From Rhodobacter sp. (lineage in GTDB: Bacteria; Pseudomonadota; Alphaproteobacteria; Rhodobacterales; Rhodobacteraceae): a DNA stretch of 64,000 nucleotides. The translations under genes and the position numbers were made by a program. The stretch's first letter is position 1. Each line of letters opens with the position of its first letter. Where the stretch lies: the NCBI GenBank assembly GCA_020250445.1, contig JADCEF010000086.1:1-64000 (forward strand), in the 5' to 3' direction. Shown in pieces: positions 31,437-40,501 of the stretch. Below the pieces are notes generated by a model. The model saw nothing but the letters and a program-made list of their open reading frames with translations, made no database searches and was not told where the DNA came from.

Positions 31437-32468
31437 TCAGCCGCCCCGGACCACGGCAATCATCCGGGCCACGTTTTCCGGGTCGGCATCGGGTGTGATG
31501 CCATGCCCAAGGTTGAAGATATGCGGCCCCTTCGAAAAGGCGCGTACGACATGGCGTACCGCCCCGTCCAGCGCCGCGCCGCCGGTGACCATATGCGCCG
31601 GATCAAGGTTGCCCTGCACGCAGCCGTCTGTCTGGACATTTGCCGCCCCCCATTCGGGGCTGACGGAATTGTCCAGCGCCACGCAATCGGCCCCCGTCGC
31701 CCTGGCAAAGCCGGTATAGCCCGCCCCGCCTTCCCGCGGAAAGGCGATCACCGGCAGGCCCGGGTGGCGGGCCTTCAGCGTGGCGATGATCCGGCGGGCG
31801 GGTTCGACGGCGAAATCCTGAAAATCCTGGCCCCTGAGCGATCCTGCCCAGCTGTCGAACAGCTTCACCACCTCGGCCCCGGCCTGCACCTGCATCGACA
31901 GGTATTCGATGGTCCCCTCGGTGATACGGTCGATCAGGGCCTGAAACGCCGCCCTGTCTGCCGCCTTGAGCGCATGGGCCGGGGCCTGATCGGGGGTGCC
32001 GCGCCCGGCGATCATATAGGTAGCCACCGTCCAGGGCGCACCTGCAAAGCCGATCAGCGCCGTTTCCGCCGGCAGTTCGCGCGCCAGAATGCGCACCGTT
32101 TCATAGACCGGTGCCAGGGTTTCATGGATGGCCGCGACGGGTTTGAGCCCGTCCACATCCTGCATCGTGGCAATCGTCGAAAGACGCGGCCCTTCGCCGG
32201 TGGTGAACCAAAGATCCGCCCCCAGTGCCTGCGGCAGCAGCAGGATGTCGGCAAACAGGATGGCCGCGTCAAAGCCGAAGCGGCGGATCGGCTGCAGCGT
32301 AACTTCTGCCGCCAGATCGGGCGTGTAGCACAGGGTCAGGAAATCGCCCGCCTGCGCGCGGGTGGCCCGGTATTCCGGCAGGTAGCGGCCCGCCTGACGC
32401 ATCATCCAGATCGGCGGTGTCGGAAGGATTTCGCCCTTGAGCGCGCGCAGGATGGTCTTTTCGGTCAT
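31437..32468 (-). CDS. hemE: Uroporphyrinogen decarboxylase
   Basis: 343 residues; ATG 32468 follows GGAG. It removes four acetate carboxyls from uroporphyrinogen III to give coproporphyrinogen III. Signature at the N-terminus: [17 protein letters not shown] (UROD signature 1) and the active-site Asp region [36 protein letters not shown] is signature 2. C-terminal [16 protein letters not shown]. It is divergent from hemC, with 94 bases between the starts. Confidence 0.96.
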   Translation of the reverse strand: MTEKTILRALKGEILPTPPIWMMRQAGRYLPEYRATRAQAGDFLTLCYTPDLAAEVTLQPIRRFGFDAAILFADILLLPQALGADLWFTTGEGPRLSTIATMQDVDGLKPVAAIHETLAPVYETVRILARELPAETALIGFAGAPWTVATYMIAGRGTPDQAPAHALKAADRAAFQALIDRITEGTIEYLSMQVQAGAEVVKLFDSWAGSLRGQDFQDFAVEPARRIIATLKARHPGLPVIAFPREGGAGYTGFARATGADCVALDNSVSPEWGAANVQTDGCVQGNLDPAHMVTGGAALDGAVRHVVRAFSKGPHIFNLGHGITPDADPENVARMIAVVRGG

Positions 32469-32562
32469 CTCGGTCTCCGGATTTCAGCGATGGGTCCACC
32501 GGCAGCGCAGCCTTGTCAATACCGAGTTGTCAGGCCCGGTTGACATCGCTAAGCCTTGCGCC

Positions 32563-33510
32563 ATGACACAGACCCTGCCCAGCCCCGCCCAGCCCCTGAA
32601 GATCGGAACCCGCGGCTCGCCGCTTGCCCTGTGGCAGGCGCATGAGGTGCGGCGCTGTCTGATGGCGGCGTTTGACCTGCCGGAGGCGGCCTTTGCCATC
32701 GTCGTGATCAAGGTCACGGGCGACCAGATCCTGGACAAGGCGCTGAAAGAGATCGGCGGCAAGGGCCTGTTCACCCGCGAGATCGAAGAGGCGCTGCTGG
32801 AGGGCGGCATCGATATCGCGGTGCATTCGATGAAGGACATGCCGACGGTGCAGCCCGAGGGGCTGGTGCTTGACTGCTGTCTGCCCCGCGAAGATGTGCG
32901 GGACGCCCTGGTTTCGCCGGGTGTTGCGCGGCTGGCGGACCTTCCGCAGGGGGCCGTGGTCGGCACGTCCAGCCTGCGGCGGCGGGCGCAGCTGGCGCTG
33001 CGGCGGCCCGACCTGCGGCTGGTGGAGTTCCGGGGCAATGTGCAGACACGGCTGCGCAAGCTGGAAGACGGGGTTGCCGAAGCCACGTTCCTTGCCATGG
33101 CGGGCCTGAACCGGCTGGGCATGGCGCATGTCGCGCGCGGGCCGATCGAGGTGGACGAGATGTTGCCTGCGGTGGCGCAGGGTGCCATCGGGGTGGAGCG
33201 GCGGGTGGCCGACAACCGGGTGGCGGGGTTGCTGGCGGCGATCCATCATGGCCCGACCGGCATCAGGCTGGCGGCAGAGCGCGCCTTTCTGCGCCGCCTG
33301 GACGGATCCTGCGAAACGCCGATTGCCGGGCTGGCCGTTCTGGACGGCGCAACGGTGCATCTGCGCGGTGAAATCCTGCGCCCCGACGGCAGCGAGGCCA
33401 TTTCGGGTGAGTTGCGTGGCGCAGCCACGGATGCGGCTGATCTGGGACAGACCCTGGCGCAGCAGTTGCTGGCCCGTGCGCCAAAGGGCTTCTTCAGCCA
33501 CGGGGGGTAG
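32563..33510 (+). CDS. hemC: Hydroxymethylbilane synthase (porphobilinogen deaminase)
   Basis: 315 residues from ATG 32563. It joins four porphobilinogens into hydroxymethylbilane, upstream of HemE in tetrapyrrole synthesis. IGTRGSPLALWQAHEV is the N-terminal signature, and DIAVHSMKDMP holds the catalytic Asp loop. The dipyrromethane cofactor attaches to the Cys in LDGSCETPIAG. R-rich binding-site segments (VGTSSLRRRAQL, FRGNVQTRLRKL) are present. An earlier in-frame start would extend into the hemE leader and is not used. Confidence 0.96.
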   Translation: MTQTLPSPAQPLKIGTRGSPLALWQAHEVRRCLMAAFDLPEAAFAIVVIKVTGDQILDKALKEIGGKGLFTREIEEALLEGGIDIAVHSMKDMPTVQPEGLVLDCCLPREDVRDALVSPGVARLADLPQGAVVGTSSLRRRAQLALRRPDLRLVEFRGNVQTRLRKLEDGVAEATFLAMAGLNRLGMAHVARGPIEVDEMLPAVAQGAIGVERRVADNRVAGLLAAIHHGPTGIRLAAERAFLRRLDGSCETPIAGLAVLDGATVHLRGEILRPDGSEAISGELRGAATDAADLGQTLAQQLLARAPKGFFSHGG

Positions 33511-33925
33511 GCCGAAGGGCCGTTGACCGCTTGCAGGGCTGTCATGCTGCCGCTGCATTCCCGCCGCGCGGAAAGACATGTGCCAAGCCGGGATTGATTG
33601 CCCCGGTTGCCCTTCCCCCCGGCCGGGGCGCACCTGCGCCTTGCGGCTTCAGGGCGCGGGTCTTCCTGCACGGTGTGCGGCGCGGCTGAAAGACCAAGGC
33701 ATGAAGGGCACCGAACAGGGTCAGTGTGCCGTTTCCGTTCGGGGCGCAAAACACCTCTGTCCGGGGCCGGTCCCCTTTCCTGCCGGACGGTTCCGGAACC
33801 TCGGGGCACCGTCCGGTCCGGCAGGCTCTGGCAGTCTGCCGATGTTTACGGCGGATTGGCCGGTATCGGCGGGATCGGGCGTCACGGCAATGTCCCGCCC
33901 GCCCCCAAATGCCTGATGAGGGGCA
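33511..33925. other. Intergenic region with a GC-rich inverted repeat
   Basis: No gene is seen in 415 bases. CCTGCCGGACGGT at 33779-33791 is mirrored by an arm ending GGTCCGGCAGG at 33825, a possible terminator hairpin between the convergent hemC and sqrR genes. No T-run is present. Confidence 0.45.
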
Positions 33926-34279
33926 TCAGCCGGTTTCAGACAGCGGCACCCGATTGGCGGGGGGGCAGAACGCCTGCTGGAGCGCGCGGATCACGATCAC
34001 CGTTTCCGGCCGGCCCAGAATATAGCGGATGCTTCTGCCTTCCCGGTTCGCCACCACAAGGCCCTCGGCCCGCAGACGCATCAGCTGCTGCGAGACAGCG
34101 GACTGTGTCAGGCCAAGGCTGGTTCCGATCTGGCCCACGGTACGTCCGCCGTCCACAAGCAGGCACAGAATCTCAAGCCGCCCCTCGTGCGCCAGCAGCT
34201 TGAGAAATGAGGTGGCCTTGCCGACCGCCAGATGCGCCGCAGCGCCTTCGGATGCGTCAGATGCCGGTCTGTCCATCAT
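33926..34279 (-). CDS. SqrR/BigR-like sulfur-responsive ArsR-type repressor
   Basis: 117 residues with a winged-helix ArsR fold (FLKLLAHEGRLEILCLLVDG; TVGQIGTSLGLTQSAVSQQL). Two cysteines stand at residues 39 (EILCLL) and 105 (QAFCPP), 66 apart. R. capsulatus SqrR senses reactive sulfur species through Cys41 and Cys107, also 66 apart, so this regulator almost certainly forms the same intramolecular polysulfide bridge and releases DNA. No extra ArsR metal-site ligands are seen. It is the last gene of the sqr operon, overlapping the RND gene by ATGATGA. A palindrome at 40038-40057 is the likely binding site. Confidence 0.88.
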   Translation of the reverse strand: MMDRPASDASEGAAAHLAVGKATSFLKLLAHEGRLEILCLLVDGGRTVGQIGTSLGLTQSAVSQQLMRLRAEGLVVANREGRSIRYILGRPETVIVIRALQQAFCPPANRVPLSETG

Positions 34280-37200
34280 GCGGCGGCCCCCTTGCCTGCA
34301 GGATCCCTGTGTCCCCGGAATGTGATGTAGATCGCCGGAATGACAAGGACCGTCAGGATGGTCGACGAAAACAGCCCGAACAGCAGCGATATGGCAAGCC
34401 CCTGGAAGATCGGGTCGCTCAGGATGGTGACAGCCCCGATCATGGCGGCAAGGGCGGTCAGAAGGATCGGTTTGAACCGGATCGAACCCGCCTCAAGCAG
34501 CACGTCCAGCATCGGACGGCCCGCGCCCTGCGCGTGGCGGATGAAATCCACAAGCAGGATCGAATTGCGCACGATGATGCCCGCCAGGGCGATGAACCCG
34601 ATCATCGAGGTTGCCGAAAACGGCGCGCCGAAAATCCAGTGGCCGGACAGAATGCCGATCAGTGTCAACGGCACCGGGGTCAGCACCACCAATGGCAGCC
34701 TGAAAGACCCGAACTGCATCACCACAAGGATGTAGATGCCCACCAGGGCCAGGCCGAACGCGGCCCCCATGTCGCGGAAGGTCACCCAGGTCACGTCCCA
34801 CTCGCCATCCCACAGCAGCACGGGCGCGCTGGTGTCTTCCGGCTGGCCGTGCTGGACGATCACCGGCTTGGGCAGATCGCCCCAGTCTGCGGCGGCAATG
34901 GCGCGGCCAACGGCGATCTGGCCGTAAAGCGGCGCCTCGAAATCACCGGCAAGTTCTGCCGTCACCATCTCGGCGGGTTTGCCGTTGCGGCGGAAGATCG
35001 GAAAGGATGATGTCTCGGCGGCAATGTTCACGACATCGCCAAGTTCCACCACCGAGCGGTCCCCCGGCAGAAGGTTTGCCGGAACCGGCGTGGCCAGCGC
35101 ACGTTCGTTCACCACGCGGTCCGCCCTGGACGGGGCCAGCCGGATTGCGATGGGGTCACGTCCGCCGGAGCGGTGGGAATACCCCACCGTCTTTCCGCCA
35201 TAAAGCAGGGCGACCGTATCGAACACATCGGCAGGTTCGATCCTGTGATCATCAAGGTTGGCGTCGTCCAGCGTCAGGCGCAGCCGTTCGGCAGGAATGC
35301 CGAAGCTGTCGTCGGTATCGACGATATAGGGCACCGTTTCAAAGGCGTCGCGGACCTTGCGCGCCACGGCCCGGCGGGTTTCGGCATCGGGGCCGTAGAT
35401 TTCGGCCAGAAGCGTTGACATCACCGGCGGGCCGGGGGGCGGTTCCACGACCTTGACGACACTACCTTCGGGAAGCGGCAGGGCCGCAATCCGGCTGCGC
35501 ATGTCAAGGGCGATGGCGTGGCTTTCGCGCGACCTTTCGCCTTTGGGGGAAAGATTGACCTGCAGGTCGCCCATCTGCGGTTCGGCCCGCAGATAGTAAT
35601 GGCGCACAAGGCCGTTGAAGTTGAACGGTGCCGCCGTGCCGGCATGGGACTGGATCGACGTGATTTCGGGGATATCCGCCAGAATCGCCGCAAGATCGGC
35701 AAGGGTGCGGTCCGTCTCTTCGACGGATGTGCCCCGCGGCAGGTCAAGCAGAACCGCCAGTTCCGACTTGTTGTCGAAGGGCAGCAGCTTTACCGTGACG
35801 GCGGTTGTGGTGAAGGCCCCCATCGACGCCACGGTCATCGCCAGCACCGCCAGAAGGAAGGCCCAGGACCGCGCGCGCGAGACCAGAATGGGGCGGGCCA
35901 CGGCGCGGTAGAGCCGACCCAGACCGCCGCCGTCCGCCGTTTCGGCCGCCTGCCCGTGACCGGCATGGGCCTTGCCCAGCTTCAGCATGAGCCAGGGCGT
36001 GATGATCACGGCCACGAAGAATGAGAATACCATCGCCGCCGAGGCATTGGCGGGAATCGGGCTCATGTAGGGGCCCATCATGCCCGAGACAAAGAGCATG
36101 GGCAGCAGGGCGGCGACCACGGTCAGGGTGGCAACGATGGTGGGGTTGCCAACCTCGCTTACGGCATCGACCGCCGCACTGCGGCGGGGGCGACCGTCCT
36201 TCATGCCCCAGTGGCGGGCGATGTTTTCGATCACGACGATGGCGTCATCAACAAGGATGCCGATGGAAAAGATCAGCGCGAACAGGCTGACGCGGTTCAG
36301 CGTGTAGCCCATCACACGGGCGGCAAACAACGTCAGCAGGATCGTGACCGGGATCACGATCAGCACCACAACCGCCTCGCGCCAGCCGATGGCGACCCAG
36401 ACAAGCGCAACGATGGACAGTGTCGCCAGACCAAGATGGAACAGCAGCTCGTTCGCCTTCTCGTTGGCGGTCTCGCCGTAGTCACGGGTGACGTGGACGG
36501 CCAGATCCTGTGGAATCACCGTGCCTTCCAGACGCGCAACGGCATGGCGGATCTCTTCGCCAATGGCCACGGCATTGGCACCGGGGCGCTTGGCGATGGC
36601 CAGGGACACGGCAGGCACGCGGGAAAAGCCCGCCTCGGCGCGGTCAAGCTGGAACACGCGCGCCTCTGCGGTATCGGTGACAAGCGCAACATCGGCCACA
36701 TCGCGGACGTAAATCGGGCGCCCGTCGCGCGTCGTCACCAGAAGGTTTTCAATCTCGCTCAGGTCGGTCAGTGTCCGGCCTGCGGTCAGGCCGATCTGAC
36801 GGCCATCCTCCCGAACGGTCCCCAGCGGGAAACTGCGGTTCGCCCCCTCGACCTTGGCCGCCAGCGCCTGCAGCGTCAGGCCCGCCTGCGCCAGCCGCTC
36901 TGGGTCCGGTCGGATCCGGATCTCTTCGGCGGTTTCGCCCACGATATAGGTCAGGCCGATTTCGGGAAGGGCCGCAATCGCCACCTGTACCTCGGACGCG
37001 ACGCGGGTCAGGTCTGCGGGCGTCCAGCGGTCGGCGGCCCCGGGGCGCGGGGCAAGGGTCAGCACCTTGATCGCAACATCGTTGATGCCGCGGCCGACGA
37101 TCAGCGGCTCTGGAATGCCTTTTGGAATGCGGTCCAGATTGGCGCGCACCTTTTCATGGACACGGACGATGGCCGCGTCAGAGTCCGTTCCGACCGCAAA

Positions 37201-37509
37201 GCGGGCCGTCACCAGCACGCCGTCATCCTGTGTGCGGGAATAGACATGTTCCACCGCGGGGATCGACTTTACGATGGTTTCCAGGGGTTCGGTCACAAGC
37301 TTGACCGCATCCTCGGTCCGCAGGCCGTCGGCGCGGACATGGATATCGACCATGGGAACGGAAATCTGCGGCTCTTCCTCGCGCGGGAGCGTGACCAGCG
37401 CGACGATGCCCAGAAGGATAGCCGCGACCAGGGCAAGCGGGGTCAGCGGCGAGGTGATGAAGGCATCGGTCAGCGCACCGGCAATGCCGCGTTTCGGCGA
37501 CGCGATCAT
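34276..37509 (-). CDS. RND efflux permease in the sulfide operon
   Basis: 1077 residues, normal RND size with 12 expected membrane helices. The N-terminus (SPLTPLALVAAILLGIVALV) has the first helix and the PREEEPQISVPMVDIHV motif of the HAE1/HME-like family. Helices 4-6 include IVALVWVAIGWREAVVVLIV and ALIFSIGILVDDAIVVIENI, which carries the two Asp of the proton relay (GILVDDAIVVIEN). Substrate is not evident. It is encoded between the MFP and the sulfur sensor; in Rhodobacterales this pair tends to travel with sqr, so a link with sulfur compounds or metals is probable. No outer-membrane factor gene is adjacent. Confidence 0.93.
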   Translation of the reverse strand: MIASPKRGIAGALTDAFITSPLTPLALVAAILLGIVALVTLPREEEPQISVPMVDIHVRADGLRTEDAVKLVTEPLETIVKSIPAVEHVYSRTQDDGVLVTARFAVGTDSDAAIVRVHEKVRANLDRIPKGIPEPLIVGRGINDVAIKVLTLAPRPGAADRWTPADLTRVASEVQVAIAALPEIGLTYIVGETAEEIRIRPDPERLAQAGLTLQALAAKVEGANRSFPLGTVREDGRQIGLTAGRTLTDLSEIENLLVTTRDGRPIYVRDVADVALVTDTAEARVFQLDRAEAGFSRVPAVSLAIAKRPGANAVAIGEEIRHAVARLEGTVIPQDLAVHVTRDYGETANEKANELLFHLGLATLSIVALVWVAIGWREAVVVLIVIPVTILLTLFAARVMGYTLNRVSLFALIFSIGILVDDAIVVIENIARHWGMKDGRPRRSAAVDAVSEVGNPTIVATLTVVAALLPMLFVSGMMGPYMSPIPANASAAMVFSFFVAVIITPWLMLKLGKAHAGHGQAAETADGGGLGRLYRAVARPILVSRARSWAFLLAVLAMTVASMGAFTTTAVTVKLLPFDNKSELAVLLDLPRGTSVEETDRTLADLAAILADIPEITSIQSHAGTAAPFNFNGLVRHYYLRAEPQMGDLQVNLSPKGERSRESHAIALDMRSRIAALPLPEGSVVKVVEPPPGPPVMSTLLAEIYGPDAETRRAVARKVRDAFETVPYIVDTDDSFGIPAERLRLTLDDANLDDHRIEPADVFDTVALLYGGKTVGYSHRSGGRDPIAIRLAPSRADRVVNERALATPVPANLLPGDRSVVELGDVVNIAAETSSFPIFRRNGKPAEMVTAELAGDFEAPLYGQIAVGRAIAAADWGDLPKPVIVQHGQPEDTSAPVLLWDGEWDVTWVTFRDMGAAFGLALVGIYILVVMQFGSFRLPLVVLTPVPLTLIGILSGHWIFGAPFSATSMIGFIALAGIIVRNSILLVDFIRHAQGAGRPMLDVLLEAGSIRFKPILLTALAAMIGAVTILSDPIFQGLAISLLFGLFSSTILTVLVIPAIYITFRGHRDPAGKGAAA

Positions 37510-38486
37510 GGCAGGATCACCGTGTCGCCGGCACGCAGGCCGGACAGGATTTCAACCATCGGACCGTCAGGTGTGGCCACGACCGGGCCGGGCACAACCG
37601 TAACCGTCCGGGCCGCCCCGCCGGTGCTGATCGCGACCAGGTCCAGACCGGCGCTGCGCTGGATCGCGGCCTGCGGCACGGCAAGGGCCTGCCGTGTTCC
37701 GACCGGAACCTGCACCAGAACACGCTGGCCGATGAATGCGCCTGACAGGCCGTCAACGGCCACATCGACCGTCACGCGCCCGTTTTCGATCAGGGGATAG
37801 ACCTTTTCGATGCGGCCCCCGCGCGGATCGGCCCCGTCGCCGATCGCCACCCGGTCGCCCACGGACAGGCCGTTGGCATGGCGTTCAGGAATTGCCAGTC
37901 GCAGGAAAACCTTGCCCGCCGCGATGGTGGCCACCGCCTCGCCGGGCAAGACGACCTCGCCCAGGCGGGTCGGGATGGACAGAACCCGACCGCCGGCCGG
38001 GGCCTTGACATCGCCTTCCGCCATCTGCTGCAGGATGACCGCTTTGCCCGAGTCCAGTTCGGTCACCGCGTTGCGGGCCACGGTCACGCTGGTGCGGACC
38101 CTGTCGACCGCCTGCACAGTGGTTGATCCGCGTTCCAGCAGGGATTCGCTGCGCGCCAGTTCGGTCCGGGCATTGTCCAGCTGCGACCGGGCGGCCGCAA
38201 GGCGCGCCTCGGCGGCGGCAAGCTGCAGGTCCAGCTTTTCGTCGACGATCCGCGCAATGACCTGCCCTGCGTCAACCTCATCGCCCTCGGTCACGTCCAG
38301 CGCGGTGATCGTCCCGCCGATCCGGCTGCGGGCCGGCACGACAAAGCGGCTTTCGATCTGGCCGAACAGGGCCTTTGTCTCGGCCACCTCAACGGGCTGC
38401 AGGATGATTTCACCCGCAGGGGCAAGCCCCGGCAGGGCAAGAAGGCCCAGAAGGCACAGGAAAAGGCGGCGCGGCGCGACAGGCAT
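37506..38486 (-). CDS. Membrane-fusion (periplasmic adaptor) protein for the RND pump
   Basis: 326 residues with signal-peptide-like N-terminus (RLFLCLLGLLALPGLAPA-G). HlyD-type layout: a lipoyl half (ITALDVTEGDEVDAGQVIAR), a coiled-coil hairpin (LQLAAAEARLAAARSQLDNA, RTELARSESLLERGSTTVQA), the second lipoyl half (DVKAPAGGRVLSIPTRLGEV), a beta-barrel and the C-terminal membrane-proximal domain. It lacks the long hairpin of AcrA, like heavy-metal or small-molecule adaptor proteins. ATGA overlap with the RND gene. Confidence 0.9.
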   Translation of the reverse strand: MPVAPRRLFLCLLGLLALPGLAPAGEIILQPVEVAETKALFGQIESRFVVPARSRIGGTITALDVTEGDEVDAGQVIARIVDEKLDLQLAAAEARLAAARSQLDNARTELARSESLLERGSTTVQAVDRVRTSVTVARNAVTELDSGKAVILQQMAEGDVKAPAGGRVLSIPTRLGEVVLPGEAVATIAAGKVFLRLAIPERHANGLSVGDRVAIGDGADPRGGRIEKVYPLIENGRVTVDVAVDGLSGAFIGQRVLVQVPVGTRQALAVPQAAIQRSAGLDLVAISTGGAARTVTVVPGPVVATPDGPMVEILSGLRAGDTVILP

Positions 38487-38501
38487 GGGGGCACCTTTGG
38501 A

Positions 38502-38702
38502 TCAGGCGGCAGCACCGTCCGGCAGGCCAAGCTTCCGGAAAAGCGCAGCCGCCGGGCAGAACCCGGTAAAAGCCGATTGCAGCAGGTTCGCGCCGACAAA
38601 GGCGGTCAGCGCCAGAAAATAGGGCGAGACTGTCCAGGCAAGAGCCAGCGACAGCAGAACCATGACGCCTGCAAAGGCGGTAACGGCTTGATTGACGGTC
38701 AT
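38502..38702 (-). CDS. DUF2892 (YgaP-like) membrane protein
   Basis: 66 residues; ATG 38702 overlaps the sqr stop. Two hydrophobic segments (AVTAFAGVMVLLSLALAW and FLALTAFVGANLLQSAFTGF) followed by CPAAALFRKLGL. This is the DUF2892 module, also found as the membrane tail of YgaP-type rhodaneses and often next to sulfide genes. It probably helps membrane handling of sulfur compounds. The single Cys in FTGFCPAA is conserved in such proteins. Confidence 0.88.
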   Translation of the reverse strand: MTVNQAVTAFAGVMVLLSLALAWTVSPYFLALTAFVGANLLQSAFTGFCPAAALFRKLGLPDGAAA

Positions 38703-39997
38703 CGGATGTCTCCCTGTTCGGTGTGGGTTGATTTGAGCTTGTCGATGCCCAGCGCCTGCAGGGCCAGACGCTCGTAGAAGGGTTCGGATTTGCCCATGCG
38801 GATCTTGCGCAGGAAGTACTTCTCGAAGCCGATCTTGGCGTAATGTACCCATTTGCCCTGCGACGACCAGTTGACGTTGCGCGGCGGGATCTGCGGCTGG
38901 GCCACAAAGGCCACGCCCCCATCGCCGAAATCGGCAAGGCAGACGGCATTCCAGGTGCCGACCTCGGCCGGTTCCTGGCCCCTCAGCAGGCTGGCGATGT
39001 TCAGCGCCGTCGCCGTGACCATGCTTTCGATCATGAAGCCGGTCTTGGGCACGCCCACCGGCACCGGGGTTGGCCCCATCGGCGGAATCGCCACACCGAC
39101 GCCCACGGCAAAGACATTGCGAAAGGCCGGATTGCGCTGGTACTTGTCCACCAGGATAAAGCCGCGCGGATTGGTCAGCCCGTCGATCCCGCGCACCGCG
39201 GCCACGCCGCGGAAAGCGGGCAGCATCATCGCGAAGGCAAAGGGCAGATCGTGCAGCTTCCTGGTGCTGCCGTCGTCGTTCACTTCTTCAACATGCATCA
39301 CGCCGGGATCGACCGAGGCAACCTTGGCGCTGGTGATCCACTTGATGTGATGGGCGCGCATCTGGCTTTCCAGCAGGCCCTTGGTATCGCCCACACCGTC
39401 CAGGCCGAGGTGTCCGATGTAGGGCTCTGCGGTGACAAAGGTCATCGGCACGCGGTCGCGCACCCTGGCCCGGCGCAGGGCCGTCTCGAGAATGAACAGG
39501 AATTCATAGGCCGGGCCGAAACAGCTTGCCCCCTGCACCGCCCCGATGATGACCGGGCCGGGCCGGGCGATCAGCTGCCGCACAGCTTCTTCAGCCTTCA
39601 GCGCATGGTCGATATGGCAGACCGATGCGGTATGCCCCTCGGGGCCCAGGCCGGGGATCTCGTCAAAGGCAAGGTCCGGGCCTGTTGCGATTACAAGATA
39701 GTCGTAGGCGACATCGGCACCATCGGTCAGTTCGATCCGGTTTTCGGCCGGGTGTACCCGCGCAGCACCTTGTGTCACAAGGGTGATGCCGCGCCTTTCC
39801 ATGACCCCGGTCAGATCAACCTCGATGTCTTCGCGCGCCCGCCACCCCACGGCGACCCAGGGGTTCGACGGAACAAAGCTGTAGCTTTTGCCTTTGGCGA
39901 TCACCGTCAGCCGGTCATCTGCGCCCAGCTGATCCTTCAACTCATAGGCCATGATCACGCCGCCAAGACCCGCCCCCAGGACCACGATATGTGCCAT
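38699..39997 (-). CDS. sqr: Sulfide:quinone oxidoreductase
   Basis: 432 residues from ATG 39997 (GGAGA upstream). FAD-binding motif VLGAGLGG is at residues 6-13 and the second nucleotide-binding region is LVIATGPDLAFDE. Cys127 (ASVCHID), Cys159 (GASCFG) and Cys353 (AVCLAD) stand exactly where R. capsulatus SQR has its three essential cysteines (127, 159, 353). It oxidises sulfide to polysulfide/sulfane sulfur, passing electrons to quinone, at the periplasmic face of the membrane. It is the first gene of the operon, with the sulfur-sensing regulator at the other end, so it should be induced by sulfide or polysulfide. Confidence 0.95.
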   Translation of the reverse strand: MAHIVVLGAGLGGVIMAYELKDQLGADDRLTVIAKGKSYSFVPSNPWVAVGWRAREDIEVDLTGVMERRGITLVTQGAARVHPAENRIELTDGADVAYDYLVIATGPDLAFDEIPGLGPEGHTASVCHIDHALKAEEAVRQLIARPGPVIIGAVQGASCFGPAYEFLFILETALRRARVRDRVPMTFVTAEPYIGHLGLDGVGDTKGLLESQMRAHHIKWITSAKVASVDPGVMHVEEVNDDGSTRKLHDLPFAFAMMLPAFRGVAAVRGIDGLTNPRGFILVDKYQRNPAFRNVFAVGVGVAIPPMGPTPVPVGVPKTGFMIESMVTATALNIASLLRGQEPAEVGTWNAVCLADFGDGGVAFVAQPQIPPRNVNWSSQGKWVHYAKIGFEKYFLRKIRMGKSEPFYERLALQALGIDKLKSTHTEQGDIR

Positions 39998-40341
39998 CCA
40001 AGATTCTCCCGCGACGCTGACCGAGATGCGTCGACTCACATATATATATCAATATGTTTCAATTTTCAAATGTTAAAATGTCTTTGCCACGCGCGGCGGG
40101 TAAAGACCCCTGCGCGGGGCCGAACGGAAAAGGCCCGCGAAGCCGTCGGCCCGGCGGACTTGCCCCGGCGGCTGTCGCGCCGCCTGGCAGACGCAACCCC
40201 GGACCTTGAGCCTGAAAGCCCTGGCGAACCATGCGGTCCGCCGGACATGGCAAGGTTGCTGCCCGAACGGTCGCCTGCGCGGTCCTGACCAGACCATGCT
40301 CCGAGCATCTTCCGCAGCAGCTTCAAGGATGCATGGGTTAG
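39998..40341. other. sqr upstream region
   Basis: The sqr promoter and operator occupy 40038-40069. The rest (40080-40341) has no gene, only shadow frames. tRNA-Arg follows. Confidence 0.5.
40038..40069 (-). promoter_or_regulatory. sqr promoter with AT-rich palindrome (candidate SqrR operator)
   Basis: TTGAAA (-35, 40069 to 40064), 17-base spacer, TATATA (-10, 40046 to 40041). The near-palindrome ACATATTGATATATATATGT (40038-40057, read on the minus strand) overlaps the -10. An AT-rich island in otherwise GC-rich DNA is typical of ArsR/BigR operators. It is the only such site near the operon. Confidence 0.65.
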
Positions 40342-40417
40342 TGGTGACCCCGGATGGATTCGAACCATCGACCTGCCGCTTAGGAGGCGGCCGCTCTATC
40401 CCCTGAGCTACGAGGCC
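40342..40417 (-). tRNA. tRNA-Arg (anticodon CCT)
   Basis: 76 bases. Acceptor GGCCTCG against CGGGGTC with two G-T pairs, anticodon loop CTCCTAA, T arm GGTTCGAATCC, encoded CCA. A LacI-type remnant lies within 100 bases. Confidence 0.93.
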
Positions 40418-40501
40418 CCGGTGTCGCGGTGCCCGATACGGTACATGCGGGCAAATGCACCGCCATGCAAGCTGTCAGATTGCCAAGGGGGCGCAAGGGA
40501 G

